This document shows, one piece after another, positions 52,490-60,907 of a stretch of 64,000 nucleotides of DNA. This stretch comes from Archangium gephyra. Its GTDB lineage: Bacteria; Myxococcota; Myxococcia; Myxococcales; Myxococcaceae. The notes beneath the pieces were generated by a model that had not been told where the DNA came from, did not search any database, and was given only the letters and a program-made list of their open reading frames with translations. The stretch spans positions 1 to 64,000 of the forward strand of contig QFQP01000005.1 of NCBI GenBank assembly GCA_003243425.1, given 5' to 3'. Positions within the stretch are counted from its first letter, which is position 1. Each line of letters opens with the position of its first letter. A program made the translations under genes and the position numbers.

Positions 52490-53404
52490 TCAGCCGAACG
52501 GCCACCACTTCTTCTTCTTCGCGGGCGCCTCGACGGCCGCCGACGAAGGCGAGGTCGGCAGCGGCGTGGCCGATGTCGCGACGGCCGGCGCGGTCGCCAT
52601 GCCGAGCGCGTTGAGCAGCTCCATGCCTTCGTGAAACCGGTCATCGGGCTTCTTCTCGAGGCATCTGCGCAGCACCGGCTCGAACGCCGCCAGCGACGGG
52701 TCGAGCGGCTTGAACTTGGGCAGCTTGTCCTGCAGGTGCATCTGCAGCGTCGCGAAGTCGCTCTTGCCTGCGAACGGCACCGCGCCGGTCACCATGCGCC
52801 ACCCGAGAATGCCGAACGCGTACACGTCGCTGCGCGTGTCGGGCGTCTCACCACGAATCTGCTCGGGGGCGAGAATCGACGGCGTACCGGCCACCTGCCC
52901 CAGCATGCTCACGAAGCCGCCGGGCGGAGGCTCACCACCGAAGCGCGCGATGCCAAAGTCGAGCAGCCGCGCTCGCACCCCTTCACCGGGCACGCGCTCG
53001 ACCATCACGTTCTCGGGCTTCAAGTCGCGGTGCAACACGCCCGCGGCGTGCACCGTCGCCAGCGCGCTGGCGAGCTGCACCAGCACCAGCTTCACTTCGT
53101 CGGGCGTGAGCGAGATCTCGTCGAGCCGCTGCCCCTCGGCCCACTCCATCACCAGCACCAGCCCCTGCGGTGACTCGGTCAGCTCGATGAGCTTGACGAT
53201 GTTGGGGTGCGAGACCTTCTGCAGCGTCGCCGCTTCACGGCGAAAACGGCCGAGCATGTCCTGCTGCTCGGCCATCGACTTCTTGAGCACCTTCACCGCC
53301 ACCTTCGTGCCGCTCTTCGTCTCTTCGGCCAGAAACACGTTGGCAGTGCCGCCAGAGCCAGCGGCTTTCACCAATCGATATCGGCCGTCGAGAATGAGTG
53401 ACAT
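52490..53404 (-). CDS. Soluble Ser/Thr protein kinase
   Basis: 304 residues. Full kinase domain: GSGGTANVF loop, Lys38 in VAVKV, HRDLKPEN (catalytic Asp127), DFG at 149-151, TPSILAPEQ and YAFGILGWRMVTG. After ~270 comes a low-complexity Ala/Pro/Ser stretch and the tail KKKKWWPFG, a polybasic-aromatic end that could bind membranes; there is no TM helix. It follows sppA by 4 bases on the same strand, so the two are co-translated and the kinase may act on, or be processed near, the peptidase. Confidence 0.92.
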   Translation of the reverse strand: MSLILDGRYRLVKAAGSGGTANVFLAEETKSGTKVAVKVLKKSMAEQQDMLGRFRREAATLQKVSHPNIVKLIELTESPQGLVLVMEWAEGQRLDEISLTPDEVKLVLVQLASALATVHAAGVLHRDLKPENVMVERVPGEGVRARLLDFGIARFGGEPPPGGFVSMLGQVAGTPSILAPEQIRGETPDTRSDVYAFGILGWRMVTGAVPFAGKSDFATLQMHLQDKLPKFKPLDPSLAAFEPVLRRCLEKKPDDRFHEGMELLNALGMATAPAVATSATPLPTSPSSAAVEAPAKKKKWWPFG

Positions 53405-53408
53405 TCGG

Positions 53409-55301
53409 TCAGTGGTATTCGACCTGGTACTCCATCATCGGGAAGAGCGTTTCGTCACCCTGAAGCAGCTGGCGCGTGAAACCCGAGAGGCCCGGCACCT
53501 TCTTGAACAGCGGGCGCAGGCCCGAGGCCTCGACGGTCTTCGCCAGCACCGTCACCGCCAGCTCGGGTGACTCTTCGTCTTCGTCGTCACGGTCGAACAG
53601 CTGCTCGATGAAGGTCTTCTTCTTGTCGAAGAGCTTGAGCGACACCGTTTCGGAATCGGGAATGTTGGCCTTCGCGCGCGCCACCTTGATGGCAGCGGGG
53701 AAACCGCCGAGCTCGTCGACCAGCCCGTTCTCTTTCGCCTGCGAGCCGTACCAGGTCCGGCCCTGCGCGAACTCCTGCATCTTGTCGAACTCCATGTGAC
53801 GGCCGGCGGCCGCGAGCTCCACGAAGCGGTTGTAGGAATTGAGCAGGTCCGCGTCCCACTGTTTGGCTTCTTCTTCGGTGAAGGTGCGCGCCAGCACCAG
53901 CGCGTCGGCGTGCGCGCCGACCTTGAAGGTCTCGTTGTTGAGGCCCAGCTTCTCGTACAGCCCGCCGAAGCTCGGAATCACCGTGTAGATGCCGATGGAG
54001 CCGGTGGCGGTGGTGGGCTGCGCGACGATGGCCGTGGCGTCCATCGACACCCAGTAGCCGCCGGAGGCCGCCACGTCGCTCATGCTGACGATGACCGGCT
54101 TCTTCTCACGCGCGAGCGCGATTTCACGGCGCACGTAGTCGCAGCCCAGGCCCGCGCCGCCAGGCGAATCGACGCGGAAGATGATGGCCTTGATGTCGTC
54201 GTCTTCGACCGCGCGGCGAATGGCCTTGATGAGCGGGTCGCTGCCCTGCGTCGAGTCGCCACCGAACGGGTCGTCGCTGCCCTTCCCGGCCACGATGAGC
54301 CCCGACGAATAGATGAGCGCGAAGGTGTGCTTGCCGTCGGGAAGACCCGCGTCGTTGGGGTCGACGTTGCGGTAGCGGGTGGCCGACACGAAGTGCAGCT
54401 TCTCCTTCTTGTCGGTGACGCCGGTCTTGTCGCGCAGGATGCTCTCGACCTCGTCCCAGTAGCCGAGCTGGTCGATGAGCTTGTTCTCGAAGGCCCAGTC
54501 CGACTTGGTGCGGCCCTGCTCCACGAGCTCCTTCAGCTTCTCGGCGTCGAGCTTGCGGTACTGCGCCACGGCGTCGATGAAGTGGTTGAAGGTGAGGTTC
54601 ATGTTCTCGCGAATCATCTCCTTCACGGGCTCGGTGAACGCCTTACGGCCCGACTGCTCACCCGAGACCGACTTGTACTTGCCGTAGCGGAAGTACTGCA
54701 CCTCGATGCCGAGCTTCTCGAGCAGCCCGGGGTAGTGGCTGATGTCGGAAGACAGGCCGTTGAACTCGAACCACGAGTCCTTCGGCATGATGATGGAGTC
54801 GGCCGCGAGCGCGAGCGCGTACTCACGCTCGGACAGGTGTTCCGAGAAGACGTAGACGAACTTGCCGGACTTCTTGAACTCGACGAGCGCGTCGCGGAGT
54901 TCTTCGACCTTGGCCCAGCCGGTGCCTTCGAGCGAATCGAGCTCGAGGAGCACGCCCTTGATGCGCTTGTCCTTCGCGGCCTTCTCGAGGTTGAAGACGT
55001 GCTGGCGCACGGTGACCGGCGGGGTGCCGAAGAGCTCGTCGAGGCCCGACGACCGCACGTATTCGGGAATGGCGCCGCTCAACTTCATGCGCAGAATCGA
55101 CGCGTCGTCGACCGGGCCCGAGGGCGCGCCGTCACCACCACCGAGCGCCGCCATGATGACGATGCCGGCGAAGCCGAGAATCAGGAACCCGAAGCACCCG
55201 AGCGCGAGAATGAGACCGGCGCCGAGCCCACCAGACTTCTTCGGAGGCGGGGCGGGAGGAACGTACGGAGTCGGCGGGGGCGCAGCGTTCGGATCCATCA
55301 T
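53409..55301 (-). CDS. sppA: Signal peptide peptidase SppA (S49)
   Basis: 630 residues, ATG 55301 (or 55298). A Pro-rich cytoplasmic start and a TM helix (~26-52), then two tandem S49 domains, as in the long 67K form of E. coli SppA. The catalytic pair is visible: Lys210 in YGKYKSVSGEQSG and Ser413 in DVAASGGYW. Other marks: LELDSLEGTGWAKVEELRDAL and RVDSPGGAGLGCDYV. Cleaves leftover signal peptides in the inner membrane. TAGTTC ends 9 bases upstream of 55301. First gene of a two-gene transcript with the kinase. Confidence 0.93.
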   Translation of the reverse strand: MMDPNAAPPPTPYVPPAPPPKKSGGLGAGLILALGCFGFLILGFAGIVIMAALGGGDGAPSGPVDDASILRMKLSGAIPEYVRSSGLDELFGTPPVTVRQHVFNLEKAAKDKRIKGVLLELDSLEGTGWAKVEELRDALVEFKKSGKFVYVFSEHLSEREYALALAADSIIMPKDSWFEFNGLSSDISHYPGLLEKLGIEVQYFRYGKYKSVSGEQSGRKAFTEPVKEMIRENMNLTFNHFIDAVAQYRKLDAEKLKELVEQGRTKSDWAFENKLIDQLGYWDEVESILRDKTGVTDKKEKLHFVSATRYRNVDPNDAGLPDGKHTFALIYSSGLIVAGKGSDDPFGGDSTQGSDPLIKAIRRAVEDDDIKAIIFRVDSPGGAGLGCDYVRREIALAREKKPVIVSMSDVAASGGYWVSMDATAIVAQPTTATGSIGIYTVIPSFGGLYEKLGLNNETFKVGAHADALVLARTFTEEEAKQWDADLLNSYNRFVELAAAGRHMEFDKMQEFAQGRTWYGSQAKENGLVDELGGFPAAIKVARAKANIPDSETVSLKLFDKKKTFIEQLFDRDDEDEESPELAVTVLAKTVEASGLRPLFKKVPGLSGFTRQLLQGDETLFPMMEYQVEYH

Positions 55302-55424
55302 GGGAGTGTGGAACTAACCCAACGCAGGTGGCGCGCAAGCGGCGAGAGGGGAGGTTCGAGCGAGGGGAACAAGACTTCACAAACCTCGCGCTCCCGACGG
55401 ACAGGTCGGGGCGAGGCCCTGCCG

Positions 55425-56525
55425 TCAGCCCAGCGCCTGAAGCAGATCCGTCCACAGATCCTCGACGTCTTCGATGCCCACGCTCAGCCGCACCAGCGAA
55501 GGCGGCAGATGCGCCTGGCCGGGATTGGCGGCCCGGCGCTCCATCGTCGACTCGACCGACCCGAGGCTCGTCGCGTGCTGAATCAACTTCACGCGCGCGC
55601 AGAGCTGATCAGCGGCGGACGCATCGCCCTCGAGGTCGAAGGTGACGATGGTGCCGAAGCCGTTCAGCTGTTCACGCGCGACCTGATGCGTGGGGTGACT
55701 GACGAGCCCGGGGTAGCGGACGAGGCTCACGCGCGGGTGCGTGGAGAGCCGCTCGGCGAGCGTCGCCGCGTTGTTCTGGGCCCGCTCGAACCGCAGCGCG
55801 AGGGTGCGCACGCCGCGGGTGGCGAGGAACGCCTCGAGGGCACCGGGCGTGGCGCCGTTCAATTCGCGGGAGTGCCTGAGCGCCTTCAGCAGCTCGGGCC
55901 GCTTCACGCTCACCACGCCGAGCAGGAGGTCTGAGTGGCCGCCGATGAACTTGGTGGCGGACTGAAATGAAAAGTCGGCGCCGAGCTCGAGCGGCTTCTG
56001 GTTGAGCGCCGTGGCGAAGGTGTTGTCGACGACGAGGAACGCGGTGTCTTTGCGCTTCGCAGAGGCGATGGCGCGAACGTCGGCGACCGTGAGCAACGGG
56101 TTCGACGGTGACTCGAGCCAGATGAGGTCGGCGTCGGCGCACGCGTGAAGCCACGCCGCGGTGTCGTCGACGGCGAGCCGCTCGACGCGCCAGAAGCCCC
56201 GGTGCTGGCCCTGCAGCGCGAGGCCGGCGACGCCCTGGTAGCAGTCGTCGGGAATGACGATCTTCGAGCCGACGCGCAGCTGGTCGAAGATGGCCGAGAC
56301 CGCCGCCATGCCCGACGAGAACGAAACGCAGTGCGCGTCTTCGAGGGCCCCGACGACGTTCTCGAGCGCTTCCCACGTCGGCGTGCCGTCATCACGCGCG
56401 TAGCTGCGGCCGGCACCGAGCAGGAAATTGGAGGCAGGCACCAGCGGCGCGTTGAGCGACGCACCGGGCTGGTGCTCACGGCCTGCAGAGACGACGAGCG
56501 AAGACGCGGCGAGTTCGGAGCTCAT
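55425..56525 (-). CDS. Cystathionine gamma-synthase/lyase-family PLP enzyme
   Basis: 366 residues. ATG 56525 has TATAGG 7 bases upstream. The PLP Lys is in SATKFIGGHSD; other marks are SSGMAAVSAIFDQLRVGSKIVIPDDCYQG, WLESPSNPLLTVADV, VDNTFATALNQKPLELGAD and the Arg-containing end PPSLVRLSVGIEDVEDLWTDL. Type I PLP fold, transsulfuration group. It makes or cleaves cystathionine or a related thioether; substrate specificity (synthase, lyase, methionine gamma-lyase) cannot be fixed. Cytoplasmic. Confidence 0.88.
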   Translation of the reverse strand: MSSELAASSLVVSAGREHQPGASLNAPLVPASNFLLGAGRSYARDDGTPTWEALENVVGALEDAHCVSFSSGMAAVSAIFDQLRVGSKIVIPDDCYQGVAGLALQGQHRGFWRVERLAVDDTAAWLHACADADLIWLESPSNPLLTVADVRAIASAKRKDTAFLVVDNTFATALNQKPLELGADFSFQSATKFIGGHSDLLLGVVSVKRPELLKALRHSRELNGATPGALEAFLATRGVRTLALRFERAQNNAATLAERLSTHPRVSLVRYPGLVSHPTHQVAREQLNGFGTIVTFDLEGDASAADQLCARVKLIQHATSLGSVESTMERRAANPGQAHLPPSLVRLSVGIEDVEDLWTDLLQALG

Positions 56526-56532
56526 GCGCAGC

Positions 56533-56538
56533 CCTATA
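56533..56538 (-). promoter_or_regulatory. TATAGG -10-like box, leaderless start
   Basis: TATAGG on the minus strand ends 7 bases before ATG 56525; it lies just 18 bases from the stop of the upstream NmrA-like gene. Confidence 0.4.
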
Positions 56539-56555
56539 ACTGCGCCGAACTCCAC

Positions 56556-57407
56556 TCACCTCAGCGCGGTCTCGACGAACCGCTCGATGGTGACGAGGCC
56601 ACGACGCGGCGCGTTCTCGTAGGTCATCAACCCGTGCTCGGCCGCCGCGTTCATCTCGGCGTAGGCCCTGGCCCACGTCTCCGGCAGACCGACGCCCTTG
56701 AGCACCTCGACCTGCGCCTCGAGCGGCACCGGCGCGAGGTTGATGGGCTTGCCCAGCTTCTTGCCGAACACCGGGCCGACGTCGGTCAACGTGCGCGGCG
56801 CGGGGCCCGCGAGCTCCACCACCTTCGGAGCCGACCTGCCCTGACGCAGCAACTCGGCGGCCGTCGCGCCGATGTCGGCGGTCGCCACCATCTCGAGCGG
56901 CTTGCTGAACATCGCCGGCAGCACGCCCTGCTCCTTCATGGGGTGCAGGTTCTCCAGCAGGTTCTCCATGAAGTAACCCGCGCGCAGGAACGTGAAGTGC
57001 GTGCCCGGCACCGCGCCCAGCTTCTTCTCGATGGCGTGCAAAGACACGATGGGGCCGGTGCCCTTCTCGCGCTGCGCGGCGATCGACGAGAGGAACACCA
57101 CGTGCGGCACTGCGTTGGCCTTCACCGCGGTCTCGACGGCTTCGGCGACCGACAACGCCGTCTTGATGATGTCGGTGCTGCTGAAATCAGGCGGGTTCAA
57201 CAGGTACGCCCCCTGCGCGCCCTTCAGCGCAGCGGTCAGCGCCTTCGCGTCGTGGAGGTTGGCGACCGCGACTTCAGCGCCCTTCTTCTTCCAGCTCTCG
57301 CCCTTCGCCGCGTCGCGCACGATGACGCGCACCGCGAGGCCCTGCGTGAGCAGCGTTTCAGCGACGACCTTGCCGGTATTCCCAGTGACTCCAGCGACGA
57401 CGAACAT
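56556..57407 (-). CDS. NmrA-like NAD(P)-binding protein
   Basis: 283 residues. ATG 57407 is preceded by a good AAGGAG seven bases away, unlike most starts here. Rossmann start VVAGVTGNTGKVVAETLLTQGLAVRVIVRD (GxTGxxG), then HVVFLSSIAAQREKGTGPI and FTFLRAGYFMENLLENL, as in NmrA and quinone-oxidoreductase-like redox sensors. The catalytic Tyr-x3-Lys of extended SDRs is not seen. Divergent from the LysR gene, which probably controls it. Cytoplasmic. Confidence 0.88.
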   Translation of the reverse strand: MFVVAGVTGNTGKVVAETLLTQGLAVRVIVRDAAKGESWKKKGAEVAVANLHDAKALTAALKGAQGAYLLNPPDFSSTDIIKTALSVAEAVETAVKANAVPHVVFLSSIAAQREKGTGPIVSLHAIEKKLGAVPGTHFTFLRAGYFMENLLENLHPMKEQGVLPAMFSKPLEMVATADIGATAAELLRQGRSAPKVVELAGPAPRTLTDVGPVFGKKLGKPINLAPVPLEAQVEVLKGVGLPETWARAYAEMNAAAEHGLMTYENAPRRGLVTIERFVETALR

Positions 57408-57487
57408 GACGTATCTCCTTGAACGGGTTGATTGCGACGCCTGAACGAATACGTCTCGCGTCGACATTCATCCAATCGATGCCGAGA

Positions 57488-58396
57488 ATGTTCACCATGC
57501 AGCCCATTGATGCCGACCTCAACCTGCTCAAGACGCTCGACGCGCTCATCGAGACCCGCAGCGTGACGCGCGCCGCGAAGGTGCTCGGGCTGACGCAGCC
57601 GGCGACCAGCCACGCGCTGTCCCGGCTCCGGGCGGTGTTGAACGACCAGCTGCTCGTGCGCGAAGGCGCGGGCCACGTGCTCACCGAACGCGCGCTGGCG
57701 CTGCGAGAGCCCGTCCGCGAAGCGCTGGCGAAGGCCGGGAGCGTCCTCACCGGGGTCGTCGCCCCTCCGCTCCGCGAGCTCCGGCGGGAGTTCAAGCTCA
57801 CGCACGCCGACTACACGGAGCTCATGCTGCTGCCGCCGCTCGTCGAGCGGCTCAGCCAGGAGGCGCCCAACGTGACGGTGACTTCACGGCCGGGCGAGGC
57901 GAACGCGATGGACGCGCTGCAGTCCGGCTCCGACATCTGGATAGGGCCGTTCGTCGACGACCGGCCCGGGCTCTTCGCGCAGAAGCTGTGGAGCGACTCG
58001 TACCTGTGCGCGGTGCGGAAGGGGCACCCCGTCACCAGGGGGAAGATGACCCTCGAGCGCTTCGCGGCGCTCAAGCACGTGCAGATCGCTCCGGGCGGGA
58101 AGCCTGGTGGTCCGCTCGACGACGCGATGCTGGAGCGTGGCTACGTGCGGCAGGTGGCGATTCGGGTGCCGCACTTCCTGGTGGCGCCGTTGATGGTGGA
58201 GCGCACGGACCTCGTGCTCGCGGCGCCCCGGCGGCTGCTGGAGCGCTTCTCGTCGGTGACGAAGAACCTCCACATCTTCGAATCGCCGATACCCATTCGC
58301 GGGTTCACGCTGCACCAGGCGTGGCTCGCGCGGCACCACGAAGACCCGGTGCACCGCTGGCTGCGTTCGGAGATTCGGCGCTGTTCGCCGGCGTGA
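57488..58396 (+). CDS. LysR-family transcriptional regulator
   Basis: 302 residues from ATG 57488 (57497 is possible). N-terminal HTH: DLNLLKTLDALIETRSVTRAAKVLGLTQPATSHALSRLRAVLND; then the effector-binding domain (EFKLTHADYTELMLLPPLVERLSQEAPNVTVTSRPGE...DIWIGPFVDDRPGL). Divergent from the NmrA-like gene across 80 bases, the classical LysR layout. GAAT-N15-ATTC at 57447-57469 in that gap is a candidate site. Confidence 0.9.
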   Translation: MFTMQPIDADLNLLKTLDALIETRSVTRAAKVLGLTQPATSHALSRLRAVLNDQLLVREGAGHVLTERALALREPVREALAKAGSVLTGVVAPPLRELRREFKLTHADYTELMLLPPLVERLSQEAPNVTVTSRPGEANAMDALQSGSDIWIGPFVDDRPGLFAQKLWSDSYLCAVRKGHPVTRGKMTLERFAALKHVQIAPGGKPGGPLDDAMLERGYVRQVAIRVPHFLVAPLMVERTDLVLAAPRRLLERFSSVTKNLHIFESPIPIRGFTLHQAWLARHHEDPVHRWLRSEIRRCSPA

Positions 58397-58398
58397 GT

Positions 58399-58404
58399 TA
58401 GGGT
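58399..58404 (+). promoter_or_regulatory. TAGGGT -10-like box, leaderless start
   Basis: TAGGGT ends 7 bases before ATG 58412, overlapping the end of the LysR gene by a few bases downstream of its stop. Confidence 0.4.
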
Positions 58405-58411
58405 CGCGCGC

Positions 58412-58966
58412 ATGGCTGACGAGGGTGGCGCCAGCGGTTGGTTCGTCTACGAACACACGGTCGACTCGTTGTTCTTCAAGGCGCTGGCCGCGCGCATCAG
58501 CCCGCCGCTCAAGGAGAAGTTGAAGGCGCTGAACATCGACCTCGACGGCAAGCCGAAGAACGTGCCGCAGGGCGAGTGGGTGCAGGCGCTCAGGCTCGCG
58601 GCTGACGAGCTGTTCACCGGGCCCATCGACGACCGCTACCGCTCGCTGGGCCGCGCCGTGCTGCAACGCTTCGAAGACACCCTGATGGGTAAAGCCATCA
58701 TCGCCGTGATGCGGGTGATGGGCCCGGCGCGCGCGCTCCGGCGCATCGAGGGTAACCTGCGGGGCGGCAACAACTTCATTCGCGCCACGCTCGAGCAGAA
58801 GGGCGAGCGCGAGTTCGTCAGCGAGGTGAACGAGTGCAACGGCAACCCGCACTACATCGCGGGCGTCATCGAAGCGGCGCTGCACATCGCCGGGGCGAAG
58901 GAGGTCAGCGTGAAGGTGCTGCACTTCGACGGGCACGCGGCGAAGTACGCCATCAACTGGAGCTGA
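58412..58966 (+). CDS. DUF2378 (TIGR02265) family protein
   Basis: 184 residues. The whole chain fits the myxobacterial DUF2378/TIGR02265 family: VDSLFFKALAARISPPLKEKLKALNIDL, a GEWVQALRLAADELFTG helix, DDRYRSLGRAVLQRFEDTLMGKAIIAVMRVMGPARALRRIEGNLRGGNNFI and ECNGNPHYIAGVIEAAL. The family is expanded in Myxococcus and its relatives, and its fold is related to V4R/heme-NO-binding domains; function unknown. Cytoplasmic. One base separates its stop from the next start. Confidence 0.85.
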   Translation: MADEGGASGWFVYEHTVDSLFFKALAARISPPLKEKLKALNIDLDGKPKNVPQGEWVQALRLAADELFTGPIDDRYRSLGRAVLQRFEDTLMGKAIIAVMRVMGPARALRRIEGNLRGGNNFIRATLEQKGEREFVSEVNECNGNPHYIAGVIEAALHIAGAKEVSVKVLHFDGHAAKYAINWS

Positions 58967-58967
58967 G

Positions 58968-59789
58968 ATGATCAGCGCGCTGCTGGGCCTCGCGCTCGTC
59001 GCTACGCCGATGGACCAGGTCCGAAGCGCGCTGCACTGCGACGACGCGGGAACGCAGTGCACACGGCCCGAACTGAAGAAGCGCTTCGTCATCACGCACG
59101 TCATCGAGCTCGAGCGGCAGCTCTTCGTCGGCGTCGCTCAACAGCGCGTGGGCTGGGACCAGTCGGTCGAAGCGACGCTCGAGCTCGAACTTCATGGTGA
59201 CGGTGAGGTGTCATTCTCGCGGTGCCACGAACGCGAGACCCACGACAGCAGACAGCGCTTCACGGGACACGAGGTGTCGCTCTGCACCGGCAAGCCGCGT
59301 GTTCCCGACGACCCCGTCGCGCCTCGACGCATACCGCCGGGCGTGGTGGGGCCTCATGATTGGTCTCACCCGCTGGTGCTGCGGGAGTGCGCCTTGCTCG
59401 ACGCCGTTTTCGCGCACGCACCGACGACGCAGCGTCGCGCACTGCCGGGCGACATGTTGTTCGGAAGGGGCCGATTCATGAAGCCCGACGGCGGCTTCAG
59501 ACAGCTGGCGACATCGCCTCCGACCAGCACGATGAGGACGGTAGCGACGGTCGTCTTCGAGCTGACGGCGGACGAGCAGGTCGTCTCCGCTGAATGCTGG
59601 TCGCGCCTTCCGGCCAACGGTCAGCACCTCTCCACGTTGCAGCTCGCGCCGATTGCGTTCGAGCGGGGCCACCTCACCTTCGAAGACAGCTGCGAAGAGA
59701 CCGAAACGTCGCGGCTGCTCGTCACGTACGACGTCGCGCCCGACGGCACGTTGTCTCTCGCGTCACGCCGAGCCGATGAAAAACGGTGA
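58968..59789 (+). CDS. Exported protein of unknown function
   Basis: 273 residues; ATG 58968 is one base after the previous stop. A short hydrophobic start (MISALLGLALVAT) may be a signal peptide. Six Cys, probably in disulfides, in a beta-rich chain (ELERQLFVGVAQQRVGWDQSVEATLELELHGDGEVSFSRC; FERGHLTFEDSCEETETSRLLVTYDV). No motif recognised. Translated with the DUF2378 gene. Confidence 0.65.
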   Translation: MISALLGLALVATPMDQVRSALHCDDAGTQCTRPELKKRFVITHVIELERQLFVGVAQQRVGWDQSVEATLELELHGDGEVSFSRCHERETHDSRQRFTGHEVSLCTGKPRVPDDPVAPRRIPPGVVGPHDWSHPLVLRECALLDAVFAHAPTTQRRALPGDMLFGRGRFMKPDGGFRQLATSPPTSTMRTVATVVFELTADEQVVSAECWSRLPANGQHLSTLQLAPIAFERGHLTFEDSCEETETSRLLVTYDVAPDGTLSLASRRADEKR

Positions 59790-59873
59790 GTCAGCCCCCT
59801 GGCGGTTCGGTGGAGTGTCTCGAGGTCACGCGCCGCGACCGTGAGCGCAACTCCGGGCTTCGTGGTGACGGCG

Positions 59874-59894
59874 ACCACAGCCGGCTGTGGTTTT
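59874..59894 (+). terminator. Rho-independent terminator-like hairpin
   Basis: Perfect palindrome ACCACAGCCGGCTGTGGT (59874-59891) followed by TTT. The 306-base gap 59790-60095 between two convergent genes holds nothing else I can support. Confidence 0.55.
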
Positions 59895-60095
59895 CATAGA
59901 CACGAACGCTCAAGGTCACGAAGCCATCGCGAAGTGCGCCCACGGTCGCCTCGTTGCGAGGGGCCGCCCGTGTGGAGCGCCTCCGTTGGAGAACCAGAAC
60001 GACCACCCTTCTGAAAGAAGTCGGAAGCCCTTCTGAGCCGGGCTCACGGTCGCGCCCCCACGAACGAGGCGCTCCGCGGCCGCAGCGTTCGTTCA

Positions 60096-60866
60096 TCACT
60101 CCTTCTTGAACACCGCGTCGAGCAGCTCACGCGCCTGTGCGTCGCTCACGTCCATCTTGGGCGTCACCTCGACGTACACGTTCGACTTCTCGTCGAAGGT
60201 GAACACCTTGTTCTGTTCTTTCGCCCGCGCCGCGACCTGCGCCGGCGTGGCGCCGCCTTCGCCCACGCCACAGTCGGTACACGGCCGCGCGATGAACACG
60301 TTGACGAGGCCCTTGCCCTTCGCGACGTCGAAGTTCTCGTAGGCGTAGCCGCTCGACTTCGCGGTGCTCACACTCTTCCCCTCGGGCCGTTTCCAGCCGG
60401 CGCGCGCGAAGATGCGCTCGAGCTTGCTGACGGTCAGCCCGGTGACATCGGCCAGCGCCACCGAGTCGGGCACGTCGGCGACGGCCTTCGTCAGCTGGGC
60501 CATCAACGCGTCGATCTCCACGCGCAGCGCGTCAGCTTCCTTGCCGATGGCCTCGAGCTCTGCCGTCGCGCCGATGACCTCCTCGGGCTGCGAGTTCGCG
60601 ACACCGGCGGTCGCCCTGGTGTGCGCGGCCTGCGCGCGGTCACGGAGCGCGGTGCGCTTGCTCACGAGCGCCGAAACCTGCGCCTGGAACGGCGCGCCGT
60701 CTTCACCGAGCTCGCCCTGCTTCCGCAACAACTCCACGTCGGACGGGAAGCGGTCATTCACGAAGGCCTGCAGCGAGGTGAAGTGCTCGAACGCCTCCTT
60801 CGCCTTCTTGCCGCTGCACGCCGAGAGCGCCAGACACAGCACCAGGGTCACGTTGAGAGTGCGCAT
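60096..60866 (-). CDS. Lipoprotein, tandem paralogue 2
   Basis: 256 residues. ATG 60866 opens MRTLNVTLVLCLALSAC (lipobox LSAC). A helical first half (AKEAFEHFTSLQAFVNDRFPSDVELLRKQGELGEDG...) and an alpha/beta second half: LTVSKLERIFARAGWKRPEGKSVSTAKSSGYAYENFDVAKGKGLVNVFIARPCTDCGVGE, with CTDC, then KEQNKVFTFDEKSNVYVEVTPKMDVSDAQARELLDAVF. Clearly homologous to the gene just upstream. Unknown function; the CxxC may be a redox or metal site. Confidence 0.75.
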   Translation of the reverse strand: MRTLNVTLVLCLALSACSGKKAKEAFEHFTSLQAFVNDRFPSDVELLRKQGELGEDGAPFQAQVSALVSKRTALRDRAQAAHTRATAGVANSQPEEVIGATAELEAIGKEADALRVEIDALMAQLTKAVADVPDSVALADVTGLTVSKLERIFARAGWKRPEGKSVSTAKSSGYAYENFDVAKGKGLVNVFIARPCTDCGVGEGGATPAQVAARAKEQNKVFTFDEKSNVYVEVTPKMDVSDAQARELLDAVFKKE

Positions 60867-60907
60867 GTCGTCGAGACACCACAGCGGCGCGACGCGCGCA
60901 ACGGACG

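Noticed and set aside
59791..60099. Minus-strand 102-codon frame in the gap
   Set aside because: Arg/Ser/Pro-rich with no family features, and it spans a terminator-like hairpin.
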